Shown in pieces: positions 9,378-18,913 of a stretch of 64,000 nucleotides of DNA. Position 1 is the first letter of the stretch; the number at the start of each line of letters is the position of its first letter. Position numbers and translations under genes: made by a program. Source of the DNA: Chryseobacterium rhizosphaerae (GTDB lineage: Bacteria; Bacteroidota; Bacteroidia; Flavobacteriales; Weeksellaceae); assembly GCF_003385455.1 (NCBI RefSeq), contig NZ_QNUF01000002.1, forward strand, positions 1 through 64,000, in the 5' to 3' direction. Under the pieces are notes generated by a model that was not told the DNA's origin, searched no databases, and worked only from the letters and a program-made list of their open reading frames with translations.

Positions 9378-10844
9378 TTAATAATTGTCGTTTTGCTTAA
9401 TATTAGGATTAGCCTGGATCGCTGTAACAGGGATCGGCCATTGCCATTTATAACTTCCAGCGTCAAGAGTCTGCTTAACAGCCGGTGCTCCTGTACCGTC
9501 AAAAAGATCTCCTTTACCTGATCTCTGAACAGAAAGACCTAATCTTTTCAGGGTGTACCATCTGTCATTTTCAAAGGCAAGCTCTAATCTTCTTTCTTTC
9601 AGGATAGCATCTAAAAGAGCCTGTCCTGCTTCCGTTCCCGGAGTAAATGAAGAATGTCTTTCTTGTCTTAATTTATTCAATAAAGTAAGAGCCTGTGCAG
9701 GGTTACCTGTTTTGTAATACGCTTCTGCAATATTTAACAATACTTCAGCAGATCTCATGTACTTAATAGGTACCACATTAGAAGGACCTCCGTTACCAGC
9801 ATATTTTGTTACGTGATTATATTTTCCACCACTGTATACACTGGTTGTAAAATAGGTAGATTTTCTTACATCATCGGCAGTATATGCAGTATATAAATCA
9901 TAATCTACCACAAATTCTGATCTAAGACTAGGTACTGCCTGATTGTATGCAGATCCTACAGTATTATTAGATTCTGCCGGAGTATTAGACACCTGGAACA
10001 AAACACCATCAGTAATCCTGGATAACCCTTCGTTTTCTTTCCAAATTCTGTTAAAGTTATCTAATGTTGTGATACTTGGTGAAAGACCTAACGCTAATTC
10101 TCCATATTTGATTGTATTAGCGTAATCTCCTTTATAAAGGTTTACTCTTGATAATAATCCATAGATTGCAGCCTTGCTCATTCTTCCTTTATCAGCATCA
10201 TTCTGTGTAATATTATCAGCCGCAAATAATAAATCTGCTATGATTTTATCATACACCTGTTCAACAGTAAGATTTCTGGAAGCCGTATTATTTAATGGAG
10301 CATATTTTTCTGAATAATAAATTCCAATAGAATTTTTAGCTCCTGCAGATTGTGTAGGAATTTGAGAATATGCTCTTACAATATCGAAGTGAACGATTGC
10401 TCTCAATGCTCTCGCTTCTGCTTCTATATTCATTTTTTGTGCACCTGACAATACTCCGTTATTGATATAGGACAACACAAAGTTTGTTCTGCTGATTGCA
10501 AGATAAGCTGCACTATACAATCCTGTTGTCTGAGGATTATCTGAAGAAAACTCAAAATTTGAAGCCGCAAAGTTTGAATTTCTTCCTGAAGCCGTACGAA
10601 TCAAATTGTCAGTAGTAAGGTCACCCATAATAAGCTGGCTACCAGTATCACTGTTATAATATCCAGCTCCTTTAAGGGCAGTATATGCACCATCTAAAAC
10701 CTGTCTGAATGATTCAGGTCTGGTCATTGCCTGCTCCTGATCTTCATTAATTGACGAGATTTGATCTAAATTTCTATCACAAGACGTCAACGTAACAATG
10801 GCCGTTAACGCAGCTAAACTTATTTTTATTATATTCTTTTTCAT
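9378..10844 (-). CDS. SusD/RagB-type outer-membrane lipoprotein (pair 1)
   Basis: Surface lipoprotein that forms a lid over the partner SusC channel and captures a nutrient, usually a glycan or peptide. A lipoprotein signal ends in TLTSC with the lipidated cysteine at residue 22. Helical TPR-like repeats follow, with SusD-family stretches such as ARALRAIVHFDIVR and the closing RRLELAFENDRWYTLKRLG. The frame extends 12 bases upstream to a TTG, but the ATG at 10842-10844 gives a normal MKKN signal start and is preferred (488 residues). It lies just behind its susC, and a strong terminator follows. The substrate cannot be told from sequence. Confidence 0.9.
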   Translation of the reverse strand: MKKNIIKISLAALTAIVTLTSCDRNLDQISSINEDQEQAMTRPESFRQVLDGAYTALKGAGYYNSDTGSQLIMGDLTTDNLIRTASGRNSNFAASNFEFSSDNPQTTGLYSAAYLAISRTNFVLSYINNGVLSGAQKMNIEAEARALRAIVHFDIVRAYSQIPTQSAGAKNSIGIYYSEKYAPLNNTASRNLTVEQVYDKIIADLLFAADNITQNDADKGRMSKAAIYGLLSRVNLYKGDYANTIKYGELALGLSPSITTLDNFNRIWKENEGLSRITDGVLFQVSNTPAESNNTVGSAYNQAVPSLRSEFVVDYDLYTAYTADDVRKSTYFTTSVYSGGKYNHVTKYAGNGGPSNVVPIKYMRSAEVLLNIAEAYYKTGNPAQALTLLNKLRQERHSSFTPGTEAGQALLDAILKERRLELAFENDRWYTLKRLGLSVQRSGKGDLFDGTGAPAVKQTLDAGSYKWQWPIPVTAIQANPNIKQNDNY

Positions 10845-10858
10845 AAAGCTATTCAATA

Positions 10859-13654
10859 TTAAAATTCTAATTGCAACCCTACCAGGATTGTTCTTACAGC
10901 TGGGTAAGTATAAAGGTTGTATGATCCAGGAACAAATAATGCAGTAGATTCACCAGATCCTACTGAAACTTCAGGTTCTCCGTGGAATTTAGTTACAGTA
11001 AATAGATTCTGTCCCTGTACATATGCTCTAAGCTTGTTGATAGGTGATCCTTCTCCAAGGAGTTCTTTATCAAATGTATATCCTAATGTAAGAGATCTTA
11101 ATCTTAAATAATCATTTTTTTCAATCCATTGATCAGAATCGCGCATACCGTTTGAATCTACTTTCTGGAACACATTGGTATCCCCTGGGTTTTGCCAAAC
11201 ATTAGCAGCAGATTGTGCCATGTTTCTCCCTGCAACAGCAAGAGTTGGATCAACAGCAGCAGCGTACATATTGTTATAAGTATATCCTCCCAGCTTGAAT
11301 GCAAAATCTGCACTGAAATCAAGTCCTTTGTACTGAACTGTAGTTCCGAATCCACCAAAACTTTTTGGGAAAGGAGATTTGTCTGTAATAGGAACTGCGT
11401 TAGAAGCGCTGTACACGTTAGTTACATTTCCTGCCTTGTCATAATATAATGCATCTCCGTTATTTGGATCTACTCCTGCGAATCTCACATTGTAGAATAC
11501 ATATGGAGCTTCACCTACTTTAAGATAAGTATCACCTAAGTTTCTTTCAGTTTGACCATCTGCTAACTTATCAAGAGTTGATTTCTGGAAAGAAATATTA
11601 GCATGTAAATTCCACTGGAAATCTTTCTTTTTGATGATATCTGCACTAAGTTCAACTTCAAGACCTTTCTGAGACATATCTCCCGCATTGATATACTGGT
11701 AATATCCTCCTTCCTGCTTATCTAAAGGTACAAGCTGTACAAAATCTTTTCTCTTGTTCTGATATACTTCAACAGATCCACGGATTCTTCTGTTCATCAT
11801 GGTGAAATCTACCCCCAAGTTAGTAATCGCATTGGATTCCCATTTAAGATTTGTATTACCGATGATATAACTGCTTTGCGCAAATGTACCAGGATAAGAA
11901 GCACCATTAGCACCATATAAACCGTAGCTGATATTGTTTACGTTATAATAATCAGGAAGAGTTCCGTCATTACCTGTAGTACCATATGATCCTCTAAGCT
12001 TTAAGTCATTGATAAAGCCTCCTTTCATAAATTCTTCTTTCGCAATATTCCAAGCAGCACTTGCAGACCAGAATACACCGCTCTGATTATTTGCTCCGAA
12101 TCTTGATGAAGCATCTCTTCTTAATGATCCTGTTACAAGATATCTACCTTCATAGTCATAATTTAACATCCCTGCTAAACTGAATAATGTATTTCTAACC
12201 TTAGTTCCCGTAAACGTATTTCTTTCTGAAGGTGTAGTAATAGAAGGAACGTTTAATACCGGAGATTTCAATCCATAAGCACCACCATTCAGTGTTTCAG
12301 AGAAGTTATCGTTATATTCTATAAATCCTAAGAAGTCAAAGTTGTGACTTCCGTATGATTTTTTATAGTTGATTGAGTTATTCCACGTATAGTTAAACTG
12401 ATAGAATGAATTTTTGTTTAATGCTCCTGTAGGAACTTTGTTTGTCGTTAAATCCAGATTTGATCCTTTTTTCAACCACTGAGTTCCCATAAACCAATCA
12501 AAAAGTCCGTTGAAATTGGTTTTAAATTTCAGACCATCGATAATTTTATATTCCGCAAATAAGGTTACCGGAATTCTCAGTCTCTGATCATCCAATCTGT
12601 AGTTACGAATCTGCTCTACAACATTGGACCCTGCTCTCATGGTTTGATTATAACTTCCATCCGGGTTATAAACAGGCTCATATGGAGCATATTTATACAT
12701 TGCCCCAAATGGGTTTTGTGTATTGTTTCTATCTCTGAAGTTCTGAGTTTCCTGGTATTGAACTCCAAGGTTAATTCCAACGTTCAGTTTTTCACTCAGC
12801 CTATTGGTAAAACCGAAGTTACCTGTATATCTTTTAAGTCCGTCAATATCTCTGATGATCCCATTATCAGAATCATATCCTAATGAGTAATAAAAAGTAC
12901 TTTCTTTAGAACCCCCTTGTGCACTGAACAAATAAGACTGAATAGCAGAAGGCTTTAACAGGTCTTTTTGCCAATTATGATCATATGCAGCAAGTCTATC
13001 CATCTCTTGCTGAGATCTTGGCTTAAATCCTAAATACCCTAGTTGATTCTGAAAGCCCATTAGCTCTCTTGAATTCATCATGGTATAATTATTGTCCTTC
13101 AATCTTTCACTGAAACCAAATTTAGTTTCAAATGAATAACGTGTTTTTCCAGCTTTTCCGGCCTTTGTAGTCACTACAACAACTCCATTGGCTCCTCTTG
13201 CACCATACTGAGCAGTAGCTGCAGCGTCTTTAAGAATTGAAATAGATTCTACGTCTGCAGGGTTAATTGCACTGAATTGTCTTGCTGTCATGTACATCCC
13301 GTTCACCACATAAGTAGGATCTGTAGAACCACCGACACCACCAATACCTCTTACCTGAATTGTCGCAGCGGCACCTGGCTGTCCGGTACTACTTTGTACA
13401 AACACCCCTGAAGCTCTACCTTGTAAAGAGTTACCGATAGAAGTAGTAGGGCTGTTTCTTCTGATTTCATCTCCACCTACTACAGCCTGAGCCTGAGTAA
13501 TTTCATCCGCTTTCTTCTTCTGATACCCTGTAACGACTACTTCTTCAATCTTCGTTTCATTTGAATCAGAGTCTTTTGTTGTTTTTTGCGCAAAAGCTGT
13601 TTGCCCTAAAAAAAATAAAGCCCCAACACTTAATACTCTTAGTTTCACATTCAT
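10859..13654 (-). CDS. SusC/RagA-type TonB-dependent outer-membrane transporter (pair 1)
   Basis: Energised outer-membrane channel working with the following SusD. The signal peptide is residues 1-22. It is followed almost directly by a TonB-box-like stretch IEEVVVTGYQ and the plug domain (TIQVRGIGGVGG, DPTYVVNGMYM, ILKDAAATAQYGARGANGVVVVTTK). The rest is a roughly 22-strand barrel ending in ILVGLQLEF with a terminal phenylalanine. The carboxypeptidase-like domain that precedes the plug in most SusC proteins is missing, so at 931 residues it is on the short side. It is similar to the second susC in this window. Its promoter carries an inverted repeat shared with that gene. Confidence 0.93.
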   Translation of the reverse strand: MNVKLRVLSVGALFFLGQTAFAQKTTKDSDSNETKIEEVVVTGYQKKKADEITQAQAVVGGDEIRRNSPTTSIGNSLQGRASGVFVQSSTGQPGAAATIQVRGIGGVGGSTDPTYVVNGMYMTARQFSAINPADVESISILKDAAATAQYGARGANGVVVVTTKAGKAGKTRYSFETKFGFSERLKDNNYTMMNSRELMGFQNQLGYLGFKPRSQQEMDRLAAYDHNWQKDLLKPSAIQSYLFSAQGGSKESTFYYSLGYDSDNGIIRDIDGLKRYTGNFGFTNRLSEKLNVGINLGVQYQETQNFRDRNNTQNPFGAMYKYAPYEPVYNPDGSYNQTMRAGSNVVEQIRNYRLDDQRLRIPVTLFAEYKIIDGLKFKTNFNGLFDWFMGTQWLKKGSNLDLTTNKVPTGALNKNSFYQFNYTWNNSINYKKSYGSHNFDFLGFIEYNDNFSETLNGGAYGLKSPVLNVPSITTPSERNTFTGTKVRNTLFSLAGMLNYDYEGRYLVTGSLRRDASSRFGANNQSGVFWSASAAWNIAKEEFMKGGFINDLKLRGSYGTTGNDGTLPDYYNVNNISYGLYGANGASYPGTFAQSSYIIGNTNLKWESNAITNLGVDFTMMNRRIRGSVEVYQNKRKDFVQLVPLDKQEGGYYQYINAGDMSQKGLEVELSADIIKKKDFQWNLHANISFQKSTLDKLADGQTERNLGDTYLKVGEAPYVFYNVRFAGVDPNNGDALYYDKAGNVTNVYSASNAVPITDKSPFPKSFGGFGTTVQYKGLDFSADFAFKLGGYTYNNMYAAAVDPTLAVAGRNMAQSAANVWQNPGDTNVFQKVDSNGMRDSDQWIEKNDYLRLRSLTLGYTFDKELLGEGSPINKLRAYVQGQNLFTVTKFHGEPEVSVGSGESTALFVPGSYNLYTYPAVRTILVGLQLEF

Positions 13655-13687
13655 ATTAACAAATTTTATTAATAAATTTTAAGGCGA

Positions 13688-13718
13688 CAAATATGTTAAT
13701 AAATATTAACATTCACAA
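13688..13718 (-). promoter_or_regulatory. susC-1 promoter with inverted repeat
   Basis: Minus strand: a TTG -33 element (13716-13718), a 20-base spacer, then CATATTTG (13688-13695), one base off TAnnTTTG. The spacer overlaps an inverted repeat, GTTAATA-TT-TATTAAC (13695-13710). The same arrangement, spacing and sequence precedes the second susC (18300-18331), giving 25 identical bases. That conservation in an otherwise diverged region argues for function, probably binding of a shared regulator. Confidence 0.65.
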
Positions 13719-13974
13719 GCTTTTGCCCTCTACAGGCCGTTTCCGACACATTAACCCTGTTTTTTTTATTGAAAAAAAATTTTAACTATTGATAATTTAT
13801 GTTAATTATTTTTTGCAATACAATAATTTATTAAGAAAAAAATAAATATAAATGATGCTTTTGACGATTATAAAATTTTTTGAAATATTATGCGTTAATT
13901 AATAAAATCCTAAGACAGATTAAAAACAAAAAAATATATACTTTATTTATAGCATAAGAAGAAATTAAAAACAA

Positions 13975-13999
13975 AAAAACCTGCTTTTAGCAGGTTTTT
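13975..13999 (-). terminator. Intrinsic terminator of the second susC/susD pair
   Basis: Stem AAAAACCTGC (13975-13984) with GCAGGTTTTT (13990-13999), 5-base loop, with T-runs on both strands. It lies 24 bases past the susD-2 stop. Confidence 0.88.
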
Positions 14000-14023
14000 C
14001 TTTTTTTGAATAATTAATTATTA

Positions 14024-15466
14024 TTAATAACCAGGATTTTGTTGAATACCTGGATCAATATTAATTGCCTCTTGAGGAATTGGCCACTGCCACTTATGGC
14101 TTGAAGCAGGAAGGCTTAGCATTACTGCAGGATTTCCAGCACCATTTGATTCTGGTCCAAAGTTAGATCTTTGAATTGGAAGACCAAGTCTCTTTAATGT
14201 AAAGAATCTGTCCGTTTCAAATGCCAATTCCAGTCTTCTTTCCAGCATAATTGCATTCCAAAGAGTTTGTCCGGCTTCTGCACCAGGTACAAATCCAGTA
14301 TATCTCTGCGCTCTTAATGTATTCAATAATCCTAAAGCTCCGGCTTCATTTCCTTTCTTAAACATTGCTTCTGCAACATTTAAAACAACTTCAGCAGTTC
14401 TTAAATACTTCACATCTACCGCTTCAATTGGCTTATTAGCAGCCTGCTTGTATTTAATAACGTTATTATAGGTTTTTGTAAGAAATGGAGAAGTCATAAT
14501 ATAAGCGCTTTTTCTAATATCCGTAGGAGCAAATTTGGTATAAAAATCATAGTCTACTACATACTCTGATTTAATTTGTCCGCCAACAGTTTGATTATAA
14601 GCCGTACCTGTTTTGATATTTTCAATACCTGAGTTAAGTATTTTAAATAATACTCCGTCACTTGACGTGTCATTCCAGATATCTTTAAACGTGATAATAG
14701 TTCCTACATTTGGGCTTAAAGCTAAAGCTTTTTGACCCCAAAGAATAGCATTATCATAATCACCTTTGTACAAATATACTCTTGATAACATCCCTTGGAT
14801 AGCAGGTTTTGTAAGCTTACCTGCATTACTACCACTCTGCGTAATATTTTGCTCTGCAAAAAGCAAATCAGCAATAATTTTATCATATACCTGATTTACA
14901 TTCAGGTTTCTGGGAACCATCTGGAATGGATCAAACTTTTCTACATAGGCAATACCTATCGAAGTACCTGCATCAGCAGATTGCGTAGGGATCTTACAGT
15001 ATCTTCTTACAATATCAAAGTGAGCTATGGCACGAATACCTCTTGCTTCCGCCTCAATATTACTTCTGAATGCACCTGGTGTTAGGTTTCCAAGTTTATC
15101 AAGAACTACATTAGCCCTTGCAGCCACTGCATATCCTGCCCCAAAAATAGAAATAACTGAATTATTATCTCCCGCAAAATTGAAATTATACGCATCATTA
15201 TTAGATCTTCTTCCCTGAGGATTCTGAATTAAGTTATCCGAAACTACGTCAGGAACAATGATCTGACTGTAGTCCTGTTGATAATATCCCGAAATCTTAA
15301 ATGCATCATACGCATAGTCCACACCTTTTCTAAAATCATTTTCAGATTGATAATAGTTTTCTAAAACCAATCTATCATTTGGCATAACCGTCAATTCATC
15401 TGTACAAGATGCAGCGGTAAAAGCCAACGATGCAAATAATACTATTCTTACTATATTTTTTTTCAT
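14024..15466 (-). CDS. SusD/RagB-type outer-membrane lipoprotein (pair 2)
   Basis: Partner lipoprotein of the susC immediately upstream, expected to sit on the cell surface and bind the transported nutrient. The lipobox TAASC places the lipidated cysteine at residue 21. SusD-family landmarks include ARGIRAIAHFDIVRRY, the VYDKIIADLLFAEQNITQ helix shared with pair 1, and RRLELAFETDRFFTLKRLG near the C-terminus. It has 480 residues with an ATG start at 15466, and lies 12 bases behind susC-2. It is clearly paralogous to the pair-1 SusD (same length class and closing motif WQWPIP), so the two pairs likely arose by duplication and then diverged in substrate. Confidence 0.9.
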   Translation of the reverse strand: MKKNIVRIVLFASLAFTAASCTDELTVMPNDRLVLENYYQSENDFRKGVDYAYDAFKISGYYQQDYSQIIVPDVVSDNLIQNPQGRRSNNDAYNFNFAGDNNSVISIFGAGYAVAARANVVLDKLGNLTPGAFRSNIEAEARGIRAIAHFDIVRRYCKIPTQSADAGTSIGIAYVEKFDPFQMVPRNLNVNQVYDKIIADLLFAEQNITQSGSNAGKLTKPAIQGMLSRVYLYKGDYDNAILWGQKALALSPNVGTIITFKDIWNDTSSDGVLFKILNSGIENIKTGTAYNQTVGGQIKSEYVVDYDFYTKFAPTDIRKSAYIMTSPFLTKTYNNVIKYKQAANKPIEAVDVKYLRTAEVVLNVAEAMFKKGNEAGALGLLNTLRAQRYTGFVPGAEAGQTLWNAIMLERRLELAFETDRFFTLKRLGLPIQRSNFGPESNGAGNPAVMLSLPASSHKWQWPIPQEAINIDPGIQQNPGY

Positions 15467-15478
15467 GATAAAATTGAA

Positions 15479-18271
15479 TTAGAAGTTAACTTGCACTCCC
15501 ATTAGGAATGTTCTTGTATTTGGATAATTGTATAAACTGATAGACCCTGGAATAAACGCTCCATTTGCTTGCGTTTCAGAAGCTAAAGCAATTTCAGGAT
15601 CCCCTGTATAGTTAGTCCAAAGCGCTAAGTTCTGACCAGAACCATATACTCTGATGCTATTTACAGGAAGGGACTCACCTAAGAATTTCTTATCGAAAGT
15701 ATATCCGATCTCTACTGATCTCAATCTTACAAAATCTGTTTTCTGTAAAAATGCATCTGTAGATTGAAGCCCATTAACATTTGGCTTAGGTAATACATTG
15801 GTATCTCCCGGTTTCTTCCAGTAATTAAATGCATCTGTGCTTAAGTTTTGATTATACGCAGAGAAGTCAGAAAGGTTTTGAGCCATAATATTGTAGCTAT
15901 ATCCTCCAGTCTGGAAAGAGAAATCTGCATTTAAATCAAATCCTTTGTATCTGAATGTTGTTCCAAAACCACCATACGCACTTGGCAAAGTAGATTTACC
16001 TGGCAAGAATTGCGCGTCACTTGAATTGTATACATTGGTAACTGAACCATCCAGTTTGTAATACAATGCATCTCCGTTCGTAGGATCTACACCTGCACTC
16101 TTCACCATTTTAAATATAGTAGGTTCGTCACCCACACGCATAAATGTTGTACCATCTAAACTAAGCTGAGTATTACTTCCATACAGACTCTTTACATTAT
16201 ATTTAAGCATGGAAATATTTCCTCTCACAGACCAGTCAAAATCTTTACTTCTGATGATATCAACATTTAGCTCAGATTCCAATCCTTTAATTTCAATATT
16301 TCCCGCATTGGTTACACTTGACATTAAATACCCACCTCCTGTGAATGGAGTATTACCAATTGCATATAGAAAGTCTTTTCTGTTATCCTTAAATACCTCG
16401 GCAGTTAATTTAATTCTGTTGTTCCACATCACAACATCCACCCCTAAGTTTTGAGATTCTTTTCTCTCCCACTTAAGATCGTTATTCCCAACAAAATTAG
16501 AAGGACCAGAGGTTGGATCCGTACCATAATCACCAGAAACTACAGAAATAAGGTTTTGGTAATCTAAAAGAGCAGATACGTTACCTGTTGTACCAATACT
16601 ATATCTGAATTTAATATCATTGAAGAAAGGAACATCAAAGAAAGATTCTTTTGCTACATTCCATGCTGCTGAAGCAGACCAGAAGTTACCATATTTTTGA
16701 TTTGTTCCTAGTCTTGAATTTCCATCTCTTCGGATAGATCCTGATAATAAATATCTGCCAGCATAGTTGTAGTCAATAATTCCTAACAAACTTACAAATC
16801 TTGTCGAGGTTGTGTTACCTGTAACCGCAAATGGAGTAGAAGCAGAACCAACATCAGTAACATCAGGTCCTAACATTACTCTTTTCGTTCCTGATAAACT
16901 TCCAAAATCCTCCTGATTATATTCAAACATTGCAACAGCAGAAATTTTATGCTGTCCAAAAGACTTTGTAAAATCCAATCTGTTGTTAAATACATAACTC
17001 CAGTAATCACTTCTCGTATCTCTAATACTTCCATCAGGGGTACCATATACTTTAGCAATCTCGGAACCTTTTCTAACTATGTATTTATTTTTTCTAACAT
17101 CATAGATACCTCCGAAAGAGGATTTAAATGTAAGCCCTTTAAAAAATTCATAGGTACCAGACACTTGTCCTGTCAATCTTGTTCTCCAGTCTGTAGTTAC
17201 CTCATTTCTTCTAAGGTCAACTGGGTTAATAGAGTTTGTGGTCGGATTAAAAGAACCATTCGAATTATAGATAGGTTCATATGAATTCAATGTATAAAGT
17301 GAATAAAATGGACTTAATGCATTATAAGAATATCTTTGATCCTGTGTTTTAACGTTAGTAACACCAAAATCAAATGCTAATTTCATCTTGTCAGAAACCT
17401 TTTGGTCAAAATTAAATCGACCACTATATCTTTTAAAACCATCAAGTTCCTGTAAGATACCAGAATCTGTATCATATCCTAAAGAGGCATAGTATGAATT
17501 AGTATCACTCCCTCCTCTTACCGATAGATTATGATATTGTATGCTAGAGTTTCTTAAGATATCTTTTGACCAGTCGTGATCCTGTGCCATTAATTCCGCA
17601 GCTTCTGCAGGTGTATAAACTGGATTAGGATTCACTCCCACTCCGGACATCTCATTCTCAAACTGAATTTTCTGAGCAGTATTCATCATTGTGAAGTTGA
17701 CATCTTTTGGCTTATATGCAAAACCAAATCTTGTATCATAAGTGATCGCCGGTTTTCCTGATTTACCTCTTTTTGTAGTAATCACCATAACACCATTCGA
17801 TGCTCTAGATCCATATTGGGCAGTTGAAGCTGCATCTTTCAACTCCGTAACGCTTTCAATATCTGAAGCCGGAATCGAGTTGAACTGACGTTGAGTCATA
17901 TAAACACCATCCACAACAAACAATGGATCTGATGCTCCTATAGTAGCAGAAACATTGACAGCTCCTCTAATTCTGATAGATCCTGGCTCACCTGGCTTAC
18001 CAGAATTGGTAGACACCTGCAAACCTGACATCTTACCCTGAAGCATGTTTGTAATACCGGTACTTGAAGCTGACATTCTAGTAAGCTCATCACCGCCCAC
18101 TACCGAAACAGCTTGGGTAATTTCTTCTCTTTTCTTCTTTTGTACCCCAACTACAACAATCTCATCAATTACTTTAGTTTTTGCTGTATCTTTTTTTGTT
18201 GTCTGTGCAAAAGCAGTTTGCCCCAAGAAGAACAAAGCCCCTACACTCAATACACATAGTTTAACATTCAT
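15479..18271 (-). CDS. SusC/RagA-type TonB-dependent outer-membrane transporter (pair 2)
   Basis: Outer-membrane active transporter paired with the following SusD. Its signal peptide differs from that of pair 1 at a single position (Cys6 for Arg6), followed by the TonB-box-like IDEIVVVGVQ and the plug (SIRIRGAVNVSA, DPLFVVDGVYMTQRQF, LKDAASTAQYGSRASNGVMVITTKRG). The barrel ends in FLMGVQVNF. Like the first SusC, it lacks the N-terminal carboxypeptidase-like domain. The barrel sequences have diverged far more than the signal peptide and leader, as expected if ligand specificity changed. It has 930 residues and an ATG start. Confidence 0.93.
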   Translation of the reverse strand: MNVKLCVLSVGALFFLGQTAFAQTTKKDTAKTKVIDEIVVVGVQKKKREEITQAVSVVGGDELTRMSASSTGITNMLQGKMSGLQVSTNSGKPGEPGSIRIRGAVNVSATIGASDPLFVVDGVYMTQRQFNSIPASDIESVTELKDAASTAQYGSRASNGVMVITTKRGKSGKPAITYDTRFGFAYKPKDVNFTMMNTAQKIQFENEMSGVGVNPNPVYTPAEAAELMAQDHDWSKDILRNSSIQYHNLSVRGGSDTNSYYASLGYDTDSGILQELDGFKRYSGRFNFDQKVSDKMKLAFDFGVTNVKTQDQRYSYNALSPFYSLYTLNSYEPIYNSNGSFNPTTNSINPVDLRRNEVTTDWRTRLTGQVSGTYEFFKGLTFKSSFGGIYDVRKNKYIVRKGSEIAKVYGTPDGSIRDTRSDYWSYVFNNRLDFTKSFGQHKISAVAMFEYNQEDFGSLSGTKRVMLGPDVTDVGSASTPFAVTGNTTSTRFVSLLGIIDYNYAGRYLLSGSIRRDGNSRLGTNQKYGNFWSASAAWNVAKESFFDVPFFNDIKFRYSIGTTGNVSALLDYQNLISVVSGDYGTDPTSGPSNFVGNNDLKWERKESQNLGVDVVMWNNRIKLTAEVFKDNRKDFLYAIGNTPFTGGGYLMSSVTNAGNIEIKGLESELNVDIIRSKDFDWSVRGNISMLKYNVKSLYGSNTQLSLDGTTFMRVGDEPTIFKMVKSAGVDPTNGDALYYKLDGSVTNVYNSSDAQFLPGKSTLPSAYGGFGTTFRYKGFDLNADFSFQTGGYSYNIMAQNLSDFSAYNQNLSTDAFNYWKKPGDTNVLPKPNVNGLQSTDAFLQKTDFVRLRSVEIGYTFDKKFLGESLPVNSIRVYGSGQNLALWTNYTGDPEIALASETQANGAFIPGSISLYNYPNTRTFLMGVQVNF

Positions 18272-18299
18272 ATTAACAAATTTTAATATATTTTAGCAA

Positions 18300-18331
18300 C
18301 AAATATGTTAATAAATATTAACACTAGCAAA
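18300..18331 (-). promoter_or_regulatory. susC-2 promoter with inverted repeat
   Basis: Minus strand: TTTG (18328-18331), a 20-base spacer and CATATTTG (18300-18307). The inverted repeat GTTAATA-TT-TATTAAC (18307-18322) lies in the spacer, exactly as in the susC-1 promoter. The 5' leaders of both genes also share an ATTCATATTAACAAATTTTA stretch (plus-strand reading) just before the ATG. Confidence 0.65.
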
Positions 18332-18861
18332 TTTTTCACATTGATAAAATAGTACATTTTTAACAATTCACACAACATTGAGCTTAAATTATAAACATTT
18401 AATAATTTTTAACGTAAAAAAATATATAAAAATTAAAATACATTCAAAATATCACATGTTAAACAATTAATTCACAGTTTATTTTTTTTTATTTATAATG
18501 GTTCTAAATTATTTTGTTATTAAAAACCGCTTTTTTTGAAGATAAAATGACTACAAAATAGCAAATTATCCTTCCTGACACCACGTTTCCAATACATTAC
18601 ATAAAACCACAATCATCAGCAACAAAACAAAAAACAAGAATATCTGAGAAAAACAAAAGGAATAAATACAAAATAATGAAACCTAATAATTCACCGTATG
18701 GTTAGCTATAAAAGCAAGTTACGCCATTCAACAAGCATAAAACCGACTCATTCCGCTTCATCTATCCACGCTCATCGATTAAATAAAAAATAAATCAATA
18801 AGCAATTTATGGTTTATAAAATTAACTACACCGATTTCATTTGAAACAAAATAGCACAAAA

Positions 18862-18892
18862 AAAACTGCCGTTTCTCTGAAACGGCAGTTTT
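18862..18892 (-). terminator. Intrinsic terminator of the rimP-nusA-infB operon
   Basis: Perfect 14-bp stem: AAAACTGCCGTTTC (18862-18875) with GAAACGGCAGTTTT (18879-18892), loop of 3 bases, followed by a T-run on the minus strand. It lies 21 bases past the infB stop. Confidence 0.92.
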
Positions 18893-18913
18893 ATAATATA
18901 TCTATTTATGATA

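Larger units (their letters stand above)
13655..14023 (-). other. Intergenic region between the two susC/susD pairs
   Basis: AT-rich, no supportable gene on either strand. It holds the susC-1 promoter near its left end (13688-13718) and the terminator of the upstream susD-2 near its right end (13975-13999). I see nothing else definite in the roughly 250 bases between. Confidence 0.7.
18272..18913. other. Long AT-rich intergenic region upstream of susC-2
   Basis: No gene of credible length or composition on either strand. It contains the susC-2 promoter at its left end and the infB terminator at its right end (18862-18892). The central 500 bases are AT-rich without a clear hairpin, repeat or small reading frame that I can support. 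Confidence 0.65.

Noticed and set aside
18272..18913. Possible unannotated gene or small RNA in the 642-base gap
   Set aside because: Very AT-rich with frequent stops in all frames and no clear hairpin apart from the infB terminator.
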